NCBI GenBank assembly: GCA_965117015.1
Contig: OZ220747.1
Span: 3,579,660-3,643,659, forward strand
Origin: Aldehydirespirator sp965117015
Lineage (GTDB): Bacteria > Actinomycetota > Acidimicrobiia > Acidimicrobiales > Aldehydirespiratoraceae
Length of the DNA: 64,000 bases
Direction: 5' to 3'
Shown piece after piece: positions 43,350 through 52,028 of this stretch (positions are counted from its first letter, which is position 1; each line of letters opens with the position of its first letter). The notes beneath the pieces were generated by a model. It did no database searches. It saw only the letters and a list, made by a program, of their open reading frames with translations, and was not told the DNA's origin. Position numbers and translations under genes: made by a program.

Positions 43350-43407
43350 GGTATTCCCTGATATTCTGCTCTTGGGCCGGAGGGTGGGTTCGGGCCTGAA
43401 CCGGCAA

Positions 43408-43462
43408 CGGCGTGGGCACGAGCCCACGCCGCTTCCGGAGAATCGAACGTGCGGGAAGTATA
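43408..43462 (-). promoter_or_regulatory. Hairpin and -10-like element upstream of rimP
   Basis: CGGCGTGGGC / GCCCACGCCG (43408-43417, 43422-43431) is a perfect 10-bp dyad with a 4-nt loop, extended by outer CCGG pairs. It stands 59 bp upstream of rimP. TATACT on the coding strand (43457-43462) could be a -10 element; no good -35 was found. The hairpin may terminate ispG transcripts or sit in the rimP-nusA leader. Confidence 0.45.
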
Positions 43463-43468
43463 CCCCGG

Positions 43469-44701
43469 TTAGGCGCTGGTCTTGCGCCGGATGCCGGCCA
43501 CCACCGTCTCGGCGTTGTTGGCGTCGTCCCCGAGTTCGTCGAGGTTGCGGCGGCGGTCTTCCTCAGCTGCCCGCCGGGCGGAGGCCCGCGTCTTCTTGGC
43601 CCGCTCGAGCGCGGCATCCGAACCGTGCTCGCAGATGAACTCGGCCCATTCCACCAGCGCGTCGACCATCGCTTCCTCGGCGACGACGGCCACGTTCTCG
43701 CCCTTCACGAACAGGTGCCCCCGACGGTTTCCCGCGGCGATGCCGAGATCGGCGTCGCGGGCCTCGCCGGGACCGTTTACGACGCAACCCATGACGGCCA
43801 CCTGGAGCGGTATGCGCCGCTCGCCGAAGGCCTCCATGGCCTGCTGGGCGACCGTGAACACGTCCACCTCGGCCCGCCCGCAGCTGGGGCAGGCGATCAG
43901 GTCGACGTTGCGCCGCTCGCGCAGCCCCAACGCCTCCAGCAGCTGCCGCCCGGCCCGAGCCTCCTCGACGGGATCGGTGGTCAGCGAGTAGCGGATGGTG
44001 TCGCCGATGCCCTCGGCGAGCAGGGAGGCGATTCCGGCCGTCGACTTGATGGTCCCGGCCGGCGGGGGTCCGGCCTCGGTCACCCCGAGATGCAGGGGAT
44101 GGTCGGTGGTGTCGGCAAGCTGCCGGTACGCCTCGATCATGAGCGGAACGCTCGATGCCTTCACCGAGATCTTCACCAGATCGAACCCCACGTCCTCGAA
44201 GTAGGCGAGCTCCCGCATCGCGGAGGCCACCATCGCCTCGGGGGTCACTCCCAACTCCGGGTCGTAGAGGTCGGGATCGAGCGAGCCCCCGTTGACTCCG
44301 ATGCGGATGGGCACGCCCCGGTCCTTGCACTCCCGGGCCACGGCCTTGATCTGGTCGGGCTTGCGGATGTTGCCGGGGTTCAGGCGCAGGCAGTGCACGC
44401 CGGCTTCCAGCGCGGCCAGCGCCATGCGGTAGTTGTTGTGGATGTCGGCGACGATCGGCACCGGTGAGCGGGGCACGATCCGGGCCAGTCCCTCGGCGGC
44501 CTCGGACCGGTTGCAGGTGCAGCGCACAATGTCGGCGCCGGCGGCCGCCAGCGCGTAGATCTGCTGCAGGGTGGCTTCGTAGTCGGCCGTCTTCGTGACC
44601 GTCATGGACTGCACCGTTACCGGCGCCCCACCCCCGACCGGGACGGCCCCGACCATGATCTGCCGAGTGTCTCGCCGCGGGAACTTCGCGGTGACCTTCA
44701 C
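43469..44701 (-). CDS. ispG: 4-hydroxy-3-methylbut-2-enyl diphosphate synthase
   Basis: A 410-residue enzyme of the MEP isoprenoid pathway that reduces MEcPP to HMBPP with a [4Fe-4S] cluster. Cluster ligands are in ACPSCGR and GCVVNGPGEA. The N-terminal TIM barrel is marked by PVTVQSMTVTKTAD and RCTCNRSEAAEG. GTG 44701 (VKVTAKFPRRDT) is the most likely start, with AGG upstream. It is 40 bp after the rseP-like gene; dxr of the same pathway is two genes upstream. Confidence 0.95.
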   Translation of the reverse strand: MKVTAKFPRRDTRQIMVGAVPVGGGAPVTVQSMTVTKTADYEATLQQIYALAAAGADIVRCTCNRSEAAEGLARIVPRSPVPIVADIHNNYRMALAALEAGVHCLRLNPGNIRKPDQIKAVARECKDRGVPIRIGVNGGSLDPDLYDPELGVTPEAMVASAMRELAYFEDVGFDLVKISVKASSVPLMIEAYRQLADTTDHPLHLGVTEAGPPPAGTIKSTAGIASLLAEGIGDTIRYSLTTDPVEEARAGRQLLEALGLRERRNVDLIACPSCGRAEVDVFTVAQQAMEAFGERRIPLQVAVMGCVVNGPGEARDADLGIAAGNRRGHLFVKGENVAVVAEEAMVDALVEWAEFICEHGSDAALERAKKTRASARRAAEEDRRRNLDELGDDANNAETVVAGIRRKTSA

Positions 44702-44741
44702 GTCTTTGAGCCTACTGTGACGCGACCGGCGAGAACGAGTG

Positions 44742-46229
44742 TCAGCCGAAGCTGACAGGATCGAGGATGTCGCGCACCAGGGCCACGCCGCCCACCAGCA
44801 GCAGCAGCGCCACCACTGCGTACGTGAGCGGGAGCAGGCGGGCCGCATCGACGCGGTGGGTGCGGCCCCCGAAAGAGCGGATCCGCTCGTATGTGGCCAC
44901 AACCACGTGCCCCCCGTCGAGGGGCAGCAGCGGCAACAGGTTGAACACTCCGATGAAGGCGTTCACGTACACGAGGAGAAGGAGAACCTCGGTGGCGCCG
45001 TCGGAGGCCGCTTCGGCACCGATGCGGGCCACCCCGTAGATCGACAGGATCCGGTTCTCGTCGGGATGCGACCGGTCGAGGCGCCGCAACTCGAGCTCGC
45101 GGGCCATCGGCGCGCCGCCGGCCTGATCGTCGTCCCGCAGCCCGTCCAGCGTGCCTCCGAATCCGTCGGTCACGATGGTCGGGATGGCATAGACCACGTC
45201 GCGGACGATCAGCGCGGACAACCGGACCGACTCGCCGGCAGCCTGCACGACGCCGAGTCCATCGGCGCGGTAGTCGGCCGACACGCCGAAGAATCCCCTG
45301 ACCGCGGCCGACGGGCTGATCAGATCGGTGATGATGGCCCCCTCCACCACCGCCGGCCTGCCCGTTCGGGTGTCGACGATGGTGATGTCGAGGGGCTCGC
45401 CGATCCGGTCGCGCCCGTACGCAGCCACCTGGACATAGGTGGGGGCACCCCCGGATGCGAGACCCTCCACGGCCAGGATGCGGTCCCCTTCGATGAGTCC
45501 CACGATCCCGGCCGCGCCCGCCGCGGTGAGCCGCTCGCCCACCCGGGTGGAGGCCGTGTGCACCACGCCGTCGCGGCGATACACCACCTCCACCTCGGAT
45601 CCTGCGAGCTGCCGCACCAGGTGCGAGAAGTCGGCGAAGGTGGTGCGGCCCACTCCGGCGACCGAGATGAGTTCATCGCCGGGCTGCAGACCGGCCGCCG
45701 AGGCCGCGCTGTCGGTCGAGACCGTGGCCAGCACCCAGTTCTGAGTCTCGTCGGCATCGGACCGGCCGCTCAGGATCGTGCCGTCACCGAGCAGAACCGC
45801 GAACAGCAGCACCAGCACGATCACGAAGTGCATGGCCGACCCGGCCGTCAGGACGAGCATCTTCCTGGGGTAGCTCTGCTGGCGGAAGCTGTGCGGCTCG
45901 TCGTCGGGCTCGACCTCGTCGAGGTTGTTCATCCCGACGATGCGCACGTACGCGCCGACCCAGATCGCCTTGACCCCGTACTCCGTCTCGCCGCGACGGA
46001 ACGACCAGAGGCGCGGGCCGAAACCGATGAAGAACTCGCTGACCTTCATGCCCGTCCACCGGGCCATGAGGTAGTGGCCGAGTTCGTGCAGGAACAGCAT
46101 GGCCACCAGCGACAGGATGATCACCAACCAGCCGGCGCCCGCGAAGACGCCGAGGAGCACGAGGAGCGCCACGAGGACGGCGAGGCGGGTGTGATCGCCC
46201 AGAGGCCGGGCGGAAAGGCTCTGGCTCAT
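44742..46229 (-). CDS. rseP: Site-2 (RseP/M50) membrane zinc protease
   Basis: A 495-residue intramembrane metalloprotease. HELGH (48-52) in the first long hydrophobic segment and LDGG near 437-440 give the zinc site. One PDZ domain is clear around 175-265 (AAGLQPGDELISVAGVGRTT), followed by a longer extracytoplasmic region than in E. coli RseP. It cleaves membrane-bound anti-sigma factors or similar substrates. It lies 9 bp downstream of dxr, the usual context. Confidence 0.93.
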   Translation of the reverse strand: MSQSLSARPLGDHTRLAVLVALLVLLGVFAGAGWLVIILSLVAMLFLHELGHYLMARWTGMKVSEFFIGFGPRLWSFRRGETEYGVKAIWVGAYVRIVGMNNLDEVEPDDEPHSFRQQSYPRKMLVLTAGSAMHFVIVLVLLFAVLLGDGTILSGRSDADETQNWVLATVSTDSAASAAGLQPGDELISVAGVGRTTFADFSHLVRQLAGSEVEVVYRRDGVVHTASTRVGERLTAAGAAGIVGLIEGDRILAVEGLASGGAPTYVQVAAYGRDRIGEPLDITIVDTRTGRPAVVEGAIITDLISPSAAVRGFFGVSADYRADGLGVVQAAGESVRLSALIVRDVVYAIPTIVTDGFGGTLDGLRDDDQAGGAPMARELELRRLDRSHPDENRILSIYGVARIGAEAASDGATEVLLLLVYVNAFIGVFNLLPLLPLDGGHVVVATYERIRSFGGRTHRVDAARLLPLTYAVVALLLLVGGVALVRDILDPVSFG

Positions 46230-46238
46230 GAGTGCCTC

Positions 46239-47399
46239 TCAGGCGGCCTCGCGCCGCCGGACGATGCTTCCCGCGACTCGACGGGCCTCGCCGTCTGCAG
46301 CCAGCACCGCTTCGACGTCATCGGCCTTCGTGCCGGGCCACAACCCCAGCGCCTCCTCCAGCAGGTGCGCGATGTCAACCCAACGGATCCGCCCGTCGAG
46401 GAAGGCCTGCACCGCCACCTCGTTGGCCGCGTTGAGCCACGCCGGCGCGGTCTCCGAGGCACGGCCGGCCTCGTAGGCCAAGTCGATGCAGCCGAAGGCA
46501 TCCCGGTCGGGCGGTTCGAAGTCCAGGCGGCCCAGCTCAGCCCAGTCGATGGCACCGTAGGCAAGGTCGAGGCGATCGGGGTAGGCCAGCGCATACCCGA
46601 TGCAGAGCCTCATGTCGGGCTTCGAGAGCTGGGCCACGGTCGCGCCGTCGCAGTAGGTGACCATCGAATGGACGATGGACTGGGGATGCACGACGATCTC
46701 GATCTGGTCGTAGGCGATCCCGAAGAGCTCGTGCGCCTCGATCACCTCCAGGCCCTTGTTCATGAGCGTGCTGGAGTCGATGGTGATCTTGGGGCCCATC
46801 TGCCAGGTGGGGTGGGCCAGGGCGTCGTCGACGCTGACCTCCTCCAGTTCGGCCCGGCTGCGGCCTCTGAAGGGTCCGCCGCTCGCGGTCAGCACGATCG
46901 ACGAGACCGCCTCGGGGTGGTCGTTGGCCCTCAGGCACTGGTGAACGGCACAATGCTCCGAGTCGACCGGGATGATCGCCGCGCCGGCAGTGGCCCGAGC
47001 CCGCTGCACCACCGGAGCGGCCGCGATCAACGACTCCTTGTTGGCCAGTCCCAGCCGTTTTCCGGATTCCAGGGCGGCCAGGGTGACCGGCAGCCCGGCG
47101 AACCCGACCACGCCGTTGATGACGGTGTCGGCCACCGAGGCCGCGGCGGCCATGGCGTCGGAGCCGGCGAGCAGCTCCACGGTGTCGGGCAGCCGCTCGG
47201 CCAGGGCGGCAGCCCGCGAGGCGTCGGCAATGGCCACAATGTCCGGACGGAAGCGCTGCGCCTGCTCTGCCAGGAGATCCACCGAGCGGGCCGCACCCAG
47301 GGCAGCCACCCGGTACTCGTCGGGTCGGGCCTGGACGATGTCGAGCGTTTGGGTTCCGATCGATCCGGTCGAGCCGAGAATGGCAACCGATGACACCAA
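46239..47399 (-). CDS. dxr: 1-deoxy-D-xylulose-5-phosphate reductoisomerase
   Basis: A 386-residue NADPH-dependent enzyme, normal length, committing DXP to the MEP pathway. It starts VAILGSTGSIGTQTLD (cofactor loop), with ASGGPFRGRS and TIDSSTLMNKGLEVIEAH in the catalytic domain and metal-binding PVDSEHCA. It is followed by rseP and ispG. Upstream, copy D of the dispersed repeat separates it from cdsA. Confidence 0.97.
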   Translation of the reverse strand: MVSSVAILGSTGSIGTQTLDIVQARPDEYRVAALGAARSVDLLAEQAQRFRPDIVAIADASRAAALAERLPDTVELLAGSDAMAAAASVADTVINGVVGFAGLPVTLAALESGKRLGLANKESLIAAAPVVQRARATAGAAIIPVDSEHCAVHQCLRANDHPEAVSSIVLTASGGPFRGRSRAELEEVSVDDALAHPTWQMGPKITIDSSTLMNKGLEVIEAHELFGIAYDQIEIVVHPQSIVHSMVTYCDGATVAQLSKPDMRLCIGYALAYPDRLDLAYGAIDWAELGRLDFEPPDRDAFGCIDLAYEAGRASETAPAWLNAANEVAVQAFLDGRIRWVDIAHLLEEALGLWPGTKADDVEAVLAADGEARRVAGSIVRRREAA

Positions 47400-47430
47400 G
47401 CTCAGATTACCCCGATCGTTCGGAGCCGCT

Positions 47431-47521
47431 CAGAGGCCGAGCGAATAGGCGGGCCTACCCGGCCCATACGGGCGAGGCCGTGGCCCGAGCGGCCCGTGAG
47501 CGCAGCGAACAAGAGCGGGAG
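47431..47521 (+). repeat. Dispersed ~90-bp element, copy D
   Basis: Fills most of the gap between dxr and cdsA, on the strand opposite to both genes. It has the same core as copy A. Like copy C its truB-type frame is open, but here it is not translated as part of a gene. Confidence 0.85.
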
Positions 47522-47529
47522 CTGCGCTC

Positions 47530-48726
47530 TCAGATAACTCCGGTCATCAACGCCACGTAGTACGTGGCCGGCAGCGAGAACAGCATCGCGTCGAACCGGT
47601 CGAGGATCCCGCCGTGGCCGGGAAGCAGCGAACCCATGTCCTTGATGTCGAGGTCGCGCTTGAGCATGGACTCGGCCAGGTCACCGATGGGCGCGGCCAC
47701 CGCCACCACCACCGACAGCAGTACCGCGGTCCAGAAGCTCCCGGGGGCCTCCGCGACGGGCGCGGGCATGCCGACCAGCCCCATGACAACGCCGACCGCG
47801 ACGGTCACGACGGCTCCGCCGAGCAGCCCCTCAAGCGTCTTGTTGGGGCTCGCCCTCGACAGCGGGGTGCGGCCCGCGGCCCTGCCGATCGCCATCGCGC
47901 TCACATCATGGGCGACCGTCAGGACGATGGCCGCGGTGAGAAGCCCGGTCCCGTGGATCGGGATCTGCAGCATCAGGGCTGCGTGAGCACCCAGAACGCC
48001 TATGTAGGCCACGGCGAGGACCGTCACCGCCAGGCCTCGCATCGGCCCCTCGACGCCCACGCCGGTCAGGTACCACAACGTCCCGAACACCACCGTGAGC
48101 ACCAGCACGACCACGATCCCGTCCATGCCCCGCCAGTAGGCGGCAAGGGGCGTGGTCACCACCCCGGCCAATCCCAGGACCACGGCCGGCTGGTATCCGG
48201 CCACCCGAACCGCGCTCAGGAACTCCACAGCCGCCAGACCGAGCACCACGGTTGCCACCACCAGCGCCAACGCCGGACCGACCTGCAGGGCCACGAGGAT
48301 CACAGCCGAGAGGAAGACGCCCACGAGGACCGCCATCGGCATGTCCCGATCGGACGACACCGCCGGGGTCGGGCCGGTGGCGGTCACCCCGCCGTACACC
48401 GCCTGGTCGTCGTAGCCGAAGAAGTCCTCCTCACCGATGACCGTGCCGACCGGCTCACTCGGCTCCATGGGAGGCAAGGTGTCCTCGGACTCGTCCCACT
48501 GGGGTGCGGAGGTGTGGTCGGTCCACACCCCCATCTCCTGGGGATCGGCTTCCTGGAGCCTTGGCTCGGATCCCGTCGGCTGCGACGATCCTGTAGCCCC
48601 CGCCTCGCCCCAGGCAGGCTCATCCTCATCGCCGAACACCGACCGCCCGGCCACGACGCCCGCATCGTCGTCGAGTTCATCGGCATCGGCAGAGCCGAGT
48701 TCTCCGAATTCGTCCCGGTCGCTCAC
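47530..48726 (-). CDS. cdsA: Phosphatidate cytidylyltransferase
   Basis: A 398-residue protein. The C-terminal CTP_transf_1 motif is clear: SPNKTLEGLLGG, then PIGDLAESMLKRDLDIKD and LLPGHGGILDRFDA. About eight transmembrane segments lie between residues 135 and 398. It makes CDP-diacylglycerol for phospholipid synthesis. The first ~130 residues are an acidic, disordered extension. GTG 48726 follows AAAGGAG; longer frames run antisense-like into frr. Confidence 0.93.
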   Translation of the reverse strand: MSDRDEFGELGSADADELDDDAGVVAGRSVFGDEDEPAWGEAGATGSSQPTGSEPRLQEADPQEMGVWTDHTSAPQWDESEDTLPPMEPSEPVGTVIGEEDFFGYDDQAVYGGVTATGPTPAVSSDRDMPMAVLVGVFLSAVILVALQVGPALALVVATVVLGLAAVEFLSAVRVAGYQPAVVLGLAGVVTTPLAAYWRGMDGIVVVLVLTVVFGTLWYLTGVGVEGPMRGLAVTVLAVAYIGVLGAHAALMLQIPIHGTGLLTAAIVLTVAHDVSAMAIGRAAGRTPLSRASPNKTLEGLLGGAVVTVAVGVVMGLVGMPAPVAEAPGSFWTAVLLSVVVAVAAPIGDLAESMLKRDLDIKDMGSLLPGHGGILDRFDAMLFSLPATYYVALMTGVI

Positions 48727-48775
48727 CACACCGCTCCTTTCACTCGCCGGGTCAGGGACCCGAGCGCTGCCCGTC

Positions 48776-49345
48776 TCACACCTCGAGCAGTTCGTCCTCT
48801 TTGCTGGCCAAGGCCTCGTCGATCTGCTGCTCGTGGGCGCGGGTGATGCCGTCGAGCTGCTCGCCGGCGCGCGCCACCGAGTCGGCAGAGACTCCGCCCT
48901 CCTTCTCGATCCCCTCAAGGTCCTTGCGGGCCTGGCGGCGCAGGCCGCGCACCCGGTTCCGGGAGTCCTCGGCCATCGACCCCACGAGCCTGGCCAGTTC
49001 CCGGCGTCGCTCCTCGGTGAGCGGCGGGAACGACAGGCGGATGACTCGCCCGTCGCTGCTGGGGACCAGCCCGAGCTGGGCCTGCTGGATGGCCCGCTCC
49101 ACCGCAGTGATGTTGGCGGGATCATGAGGGGTGACGATCAGTTGACTGGCCTCGGGGATGGCGAAGCTGACCAGCTCCCGCATCGCCATCGTGACGCCGT
49201 AAGCCTCCACCGGCACCCGCTCCAGCAGCGCCGAGCTGGCCCGGCCCGTGCGCACCGTGGAGAACTCGCGCCGGGCCGCGGCGACGGCTTCATCCATTCG
49301 CTCGCCAGCGTCTGCGAGCACCATGCCGATCAGCTCCTCGCTCAA
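48776..49345 (-). CDS. frr: Ribosome recycling factor
   Basis: A 189-residue protein. The family pattern DAGERMDEAVAAARREFSTV followed by RTGRAS, and SFPPLTEERRRELARLV, is clear. It splits post-termination ribosomes with EF-G. TTG 49345 overlaps the pyrH stop (TTGA); ATG 49324 is an alternative that would give a slightly short N-terminus. Confidence 0.95.
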   Translation of the reverse strand: MSEELIGMVLADAGERMDEAVAAARREFSTVRTGRASSALLERVPVEAYGVTMAMRELVSFAIPEASQLIVTPHDPANITAVERAIQQAQLGLVPSSDGRVIRLSFPPLTEERRRELARLVGSMAEDSRNRVRGLRRQARKDLEGIEKEGGVSADSVARAGEQLDGITRAHEQQIDEALASKEDELLEV

Positions 49346-50118
49346 TGGCCGCGCTCCTCCTGTGCAACGAGCGTACCTACCCGAGAGCCGTCGAGGAGGG
49401 ATTGCAGGTTGCCCGGCTGCATCAGGTTGAAGACCACGATCGGAAGGCGGTTGTCCATGCACAGGGTGATGGCGGTGGAATCCATCACCTCGAGTCCCCG
49501 GTTGAGCACTTCGAGGTAGGTGACACGCTCCAGCCGGACGGCTCCCGAATCGACTCCGGGATCGGCGGTATAGATGCCGTCGACCCCGCCGTGCGTGCCC
49601 TTGAGCACCACTTCGGCCTCCACTTCGGCGGCCCTGAGCGCGGCGGTGGTGTCGGTGGTGAAGAAGGGGTTGCCGGTGCCGCCGGCGAAGATGACCACCC
49701 GGCCCTTCTCGAGGTGGCGGATCGCCCGCCGCCGGATGTACGGCTCGGCGATCTGCGCCATGTGGATGGCGGTCTGCACCCGCGTGGGCTGATCCAGTTG
49801 CTCGAGGGTGTCCTGGAGGGCCAGGGCGTTCATCACCGTGGCCAGCATCCCCATGTAGTCGGCCTGGGCCCGGTCCATGCCCGCGCCCGCGCCCTGGGTG
49901 CCCCGCCACAGGTTCCCACCCCCCACCACGACTGCGATCTCGATGTCGAACACGCCGCGAGCCTCGGCGATGCCCGCGGCGATGCGCCGGACGGTGTCGC
50001 CGTCGATGCCGCCCTCCGATCCCCCTGCGAAGGCCTCACCCGAGAGCTTGAGCAGCACCCGGTGCCAGCGAGCCGGCCGCCGTGCTGGTGCGTTGGCGGT
50101 ACCGGCGGAGCTGTTCAT
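49342..50118 (-). CDS. pyrH: Uridylate kinase
   Basis: A 258-residue hexameric UMP kinase. Motifs are RVLLKLSGEAF, VVVGGGNLWRG, GGTGNPFFTTDTTAALRA and MDSTAITLCMDNRLPIVVF. It converts UMP to UDP. ATG 50118 is two bases after the tsf stop. Order rpsB-tsf-pyrH-frr is universal. Confidence 0.97.
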   Translation of the reverse strand: MNSSAGTANAPARRPARWHRVLLKLSGEAFAGGSEGGIDGDTVRRIAAGIAEARGVFDIEIAVVVGGGNLWRGTQGAGAGMDRAQADYMGMLATVMNALALQDTLEQLDQPTRVQTAIHMAQIAEPYIRRRAIRHLEKGRVVIFAGGTGNPFFTTDTTAALRAAEVEAEVVLKGTHGGVDGIYTADPGVDSGAVRLERVTYLEVLNRGLEVMDSTAITLCMDNRLPIVVFNLMQPGNLQSLLDGSRVGTLVAQEERGH

Positions 50119-50120
50119 GA

Positions 50121-50909
50121 TCAGTCGCCGATCAGCACCTGCACGAAACGGACGATGGATCCGCCGCCGATGCTGTCCTTCACCGCGGTCTTCTCGCCGT
50201 GAAGCCCCTGCTCGAGCAGCACACGCTCTGCGTACCAGCCCCGCATCCTGCCGTCCACGATCTTGTCCCACGCGGGCTCGGGCTTGCCCTCGGCCTTGGT
50301 GATCTCCAGCAGCGCGGCTCTCTCCCGCTCGATCTCGGCGGCCGGGATCTCGCTCGCGCTCAGGAACTGGGGCTTGGCGAAGGCGATGTGCAGGGCCACC
50401 TGGTGCAGCGCTTCGGTGCCCACCCCGCTGCCCTCCACGACGACCGCGTTCACGCCCCGCCCGTCCTGACGGTGAAGGTACGAGTCGAGAACGTTGCCGT
50501 CGGCGGCCTGAATGTGCTCGACCACACCGACCTCGATGTTCTCCTTCAGGACCAGCTTGAGGTCCTCGATCCCGGCTGCGTGGGCGTCGACCGCTCCGGG
50601 ACCGTCGGAGAGCACGGTATCCGCGAGGGTCTGCACCAGAGAGGTGAAGCCCGCGTTCTTGGCCGAGAAGTCGGTCTCGCACTTGAGTTGAACGACTGCG
50701 GCGGCCTTGCCGTCGCCGGCGACTGCGATGGCGCCCTGATCGTTGTCCCGGCCGCTCCGAGCATCGGCCTTGGCCAAGCCCTGCTCCCGAAGGATCTGGC
50801 GGGCCGTCTCCATGTCGCCGCCGGCCGAGGTCAGGGCCTTCTTGGCATCCATCATCCCCGCGCCGGTGACGTCGCGCAGTGCCTTCACGTCCTTGGCGCT
50901 GACCGCCAT
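50121..50909 (-). CDS. tsf: Elongation factor Ts
   Basis: A 262-residue guanine-nucleotide exchange factor of EF-Tu. Signature TGAGMMDAKKAL is at the N-terminus and VVQLKCETDFSAKNAGF follows. It begins right after rpsB with ATG 50909 overlapping no gene (1-bp gap). Confidence 0.97.
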   Translation of the reverse strand: MAVSAKDVKALRDVTGAGMMDAKKALTSAGGDMETARQILREQGLAKADARSGRDNDQGAIAVAGDGKAAAVVQLKCETDFSAKNAGFTSLVQTLADTVLSDGPGAVDAHAAGIEDLKLVLKENIEVGVVEHIQAADGNVLDSYLHRQDGRGVNAVVVEGSGVGTEALHQVALHIAFAKPQFLSASEIPAAEIERERAALLEITKAEGKPEPAWDKIVDGRMRGWYAERVLLEQGLHGEKTAVKDSIGGGSIVRFVQVLIGD

Positions 50910-50910
50910 C

Positions 50911-52008
50911 TCAGTTCTCCTCGTCCGTCGCGTCAGCGCCGGCAGCCGCATCGCCGTCCTCGGCCTCGACATCCGCAGCAGCAGCCTGCGACTCAGACTC
51001 GGCGTCAGCAGCAGCGGCCTGCGACTCAGACTCGGCGTCAGCAGCAGCAGCCTGCGACTCAGACTCGGCGTCAGCAGCAGCAGCCTGCGACTCAGACTCG
51101 GCGTCAGCAGCAGCAGCCTGCGACTCGGCCTCGGCAGCGTCGTCGGCGACGGCTTCGGAGCCCGCGTCCTCAGCGGCGACCGCCTCGGCCTTGGCCTTGG
51201 CCACGCGAGCCTCGCGCTCGGCCGCCTCGGCCGCCGCCTCCGCCCGGGCCAGAGCCTGCTGCTCGGCGACCTCGGCCTCCGTAAGGGCGTCGCGAGCGGT
51301 CGTGGTGGCCTCGGAGCGCTTCGAATGGATGAACCGGCCCTCCAGCACGGCGTCGGAGATCACGCGAGCCATTAGCCGCCCGGACCTGATGGCGTCGTCG
51401 TTGCCGGGAATGGCGTAGTCCACGAGGTCGGGATCGCAGTTGGTGTCGACCACCGCGACGATGGGCACACCCAGCTTGCGGGCCTCGGTGACCGCGATGT
51501 ACTCCTTCTTGGTGTCGAGGATGAACACCGCCCCTGGCGGCTCCTCCATGTCGCGGATGCCGCCCAGGTTGCGCTCCAGCTTGGTCAACTCCCGCTCGAG
51601 CAGCAGCGCCTCCTTCTTGGGCATGGCCTCGAATTCGCCCGAGTCGCGCATGCGCTGGTACTGCTTCATCTTGCCGATGCGCTTGGCGATGGTGTGGAAG
51701 TTGGTGAGCATCCCGCCCTGCCACCGCTCGTTGACGTAGGGCATGTTGCAGCGCTCCGCGAAGGACTGCACCGAGTCCTGGGCCTGCTTCTTGGTGCCGA
51801 TGAACAGGACCGTGCCGCCGTCGGCGACGAGGTCCCGAACGAAGACATAGGCCCGCTCGAGATGGGCCAAGGTCTGGCGGAGGTCGACTATGTGGATGCC
51901 TGCCTTGTCGCCGTGTATGAACCGCTTCATCTTCGGGTTCCACCGGCGGGTCTGGTGGCCGAACTGAACCCCGGCCTCCAGCAGTTGCTTCATGGTGACG
52001 ACGGCCAT
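50911..52008 (-). CDS. rpsB: Ribosomal protein S2 with a long repeat-rich tail
   Basis: A 365-residue protein. Residues 1-235 are a standard S2 (MKQLLEAGVQFGHQTRRWNP, FIGTKKQAQDSVQ, PGNDDAIRSGRLMARVI). The remaining ~130 residues are an Ala/Glu-rich helical stretch and then five copies of the 11-residue unit ESQAAAADAES (or close variants), ending in an acidic tail. Actinobacterial S2 often has an acidic tail, but a strict tandem repeat is unusual. ATG 52008 gives the family start. Confidence 0.96.
   Translation of the reverse strand: MAVVTMKQLLEAGVQFGHQTRRWNPKMKRFIHGDKAGIHIVDLRQTLAHLERAYVFVRDLVADGGTVLFIGTKKQAQDSVQSFAERCNMPYVNERWQGGMLTNFHTIAKRIGKMKQYQRMRDSGEFEAMPKKEALLLERELTKLERNLGGIRDMEEPPGAVFILDTKKEYIAVTEARKLGVPIVAVVDTNCDPDLVDYAIPGNDDAIRSGRLMARVISDAVLEGRFIHSKRSEATTTARDALTEAEVAEQQALARAEAAAEAAEREARVAKAKAEAVAAEDAGSEAVADDAAEAESQAAAADAESESQAAAADAESESQAAAADAESESQAAAADAESESQAAAADVEAEDGDAAAGADATDEEN
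50976..51140 (-). repeat. 33-bp tandem repeat in the rpsB tail
   Basis: Five units with a strict 33-bp period; the marker CCTGCGACTC starts at 50985, 51018, 51051, 51084 and 51117. Units are nearly identical, so copy number may vary by slippage without shifting the frame (11 codons). Confidence 0.92.
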
Positions 52009-52028
52009 GCTTGTTTGCTCTCCCGGTT

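Noticed and set aside
44739..47393. An 884-codon plus-strand frame across rseP and dxr
   Set aside because: It spans two well-supported genes on the other strand and has His/Arg/Gly-rich antisense composition.
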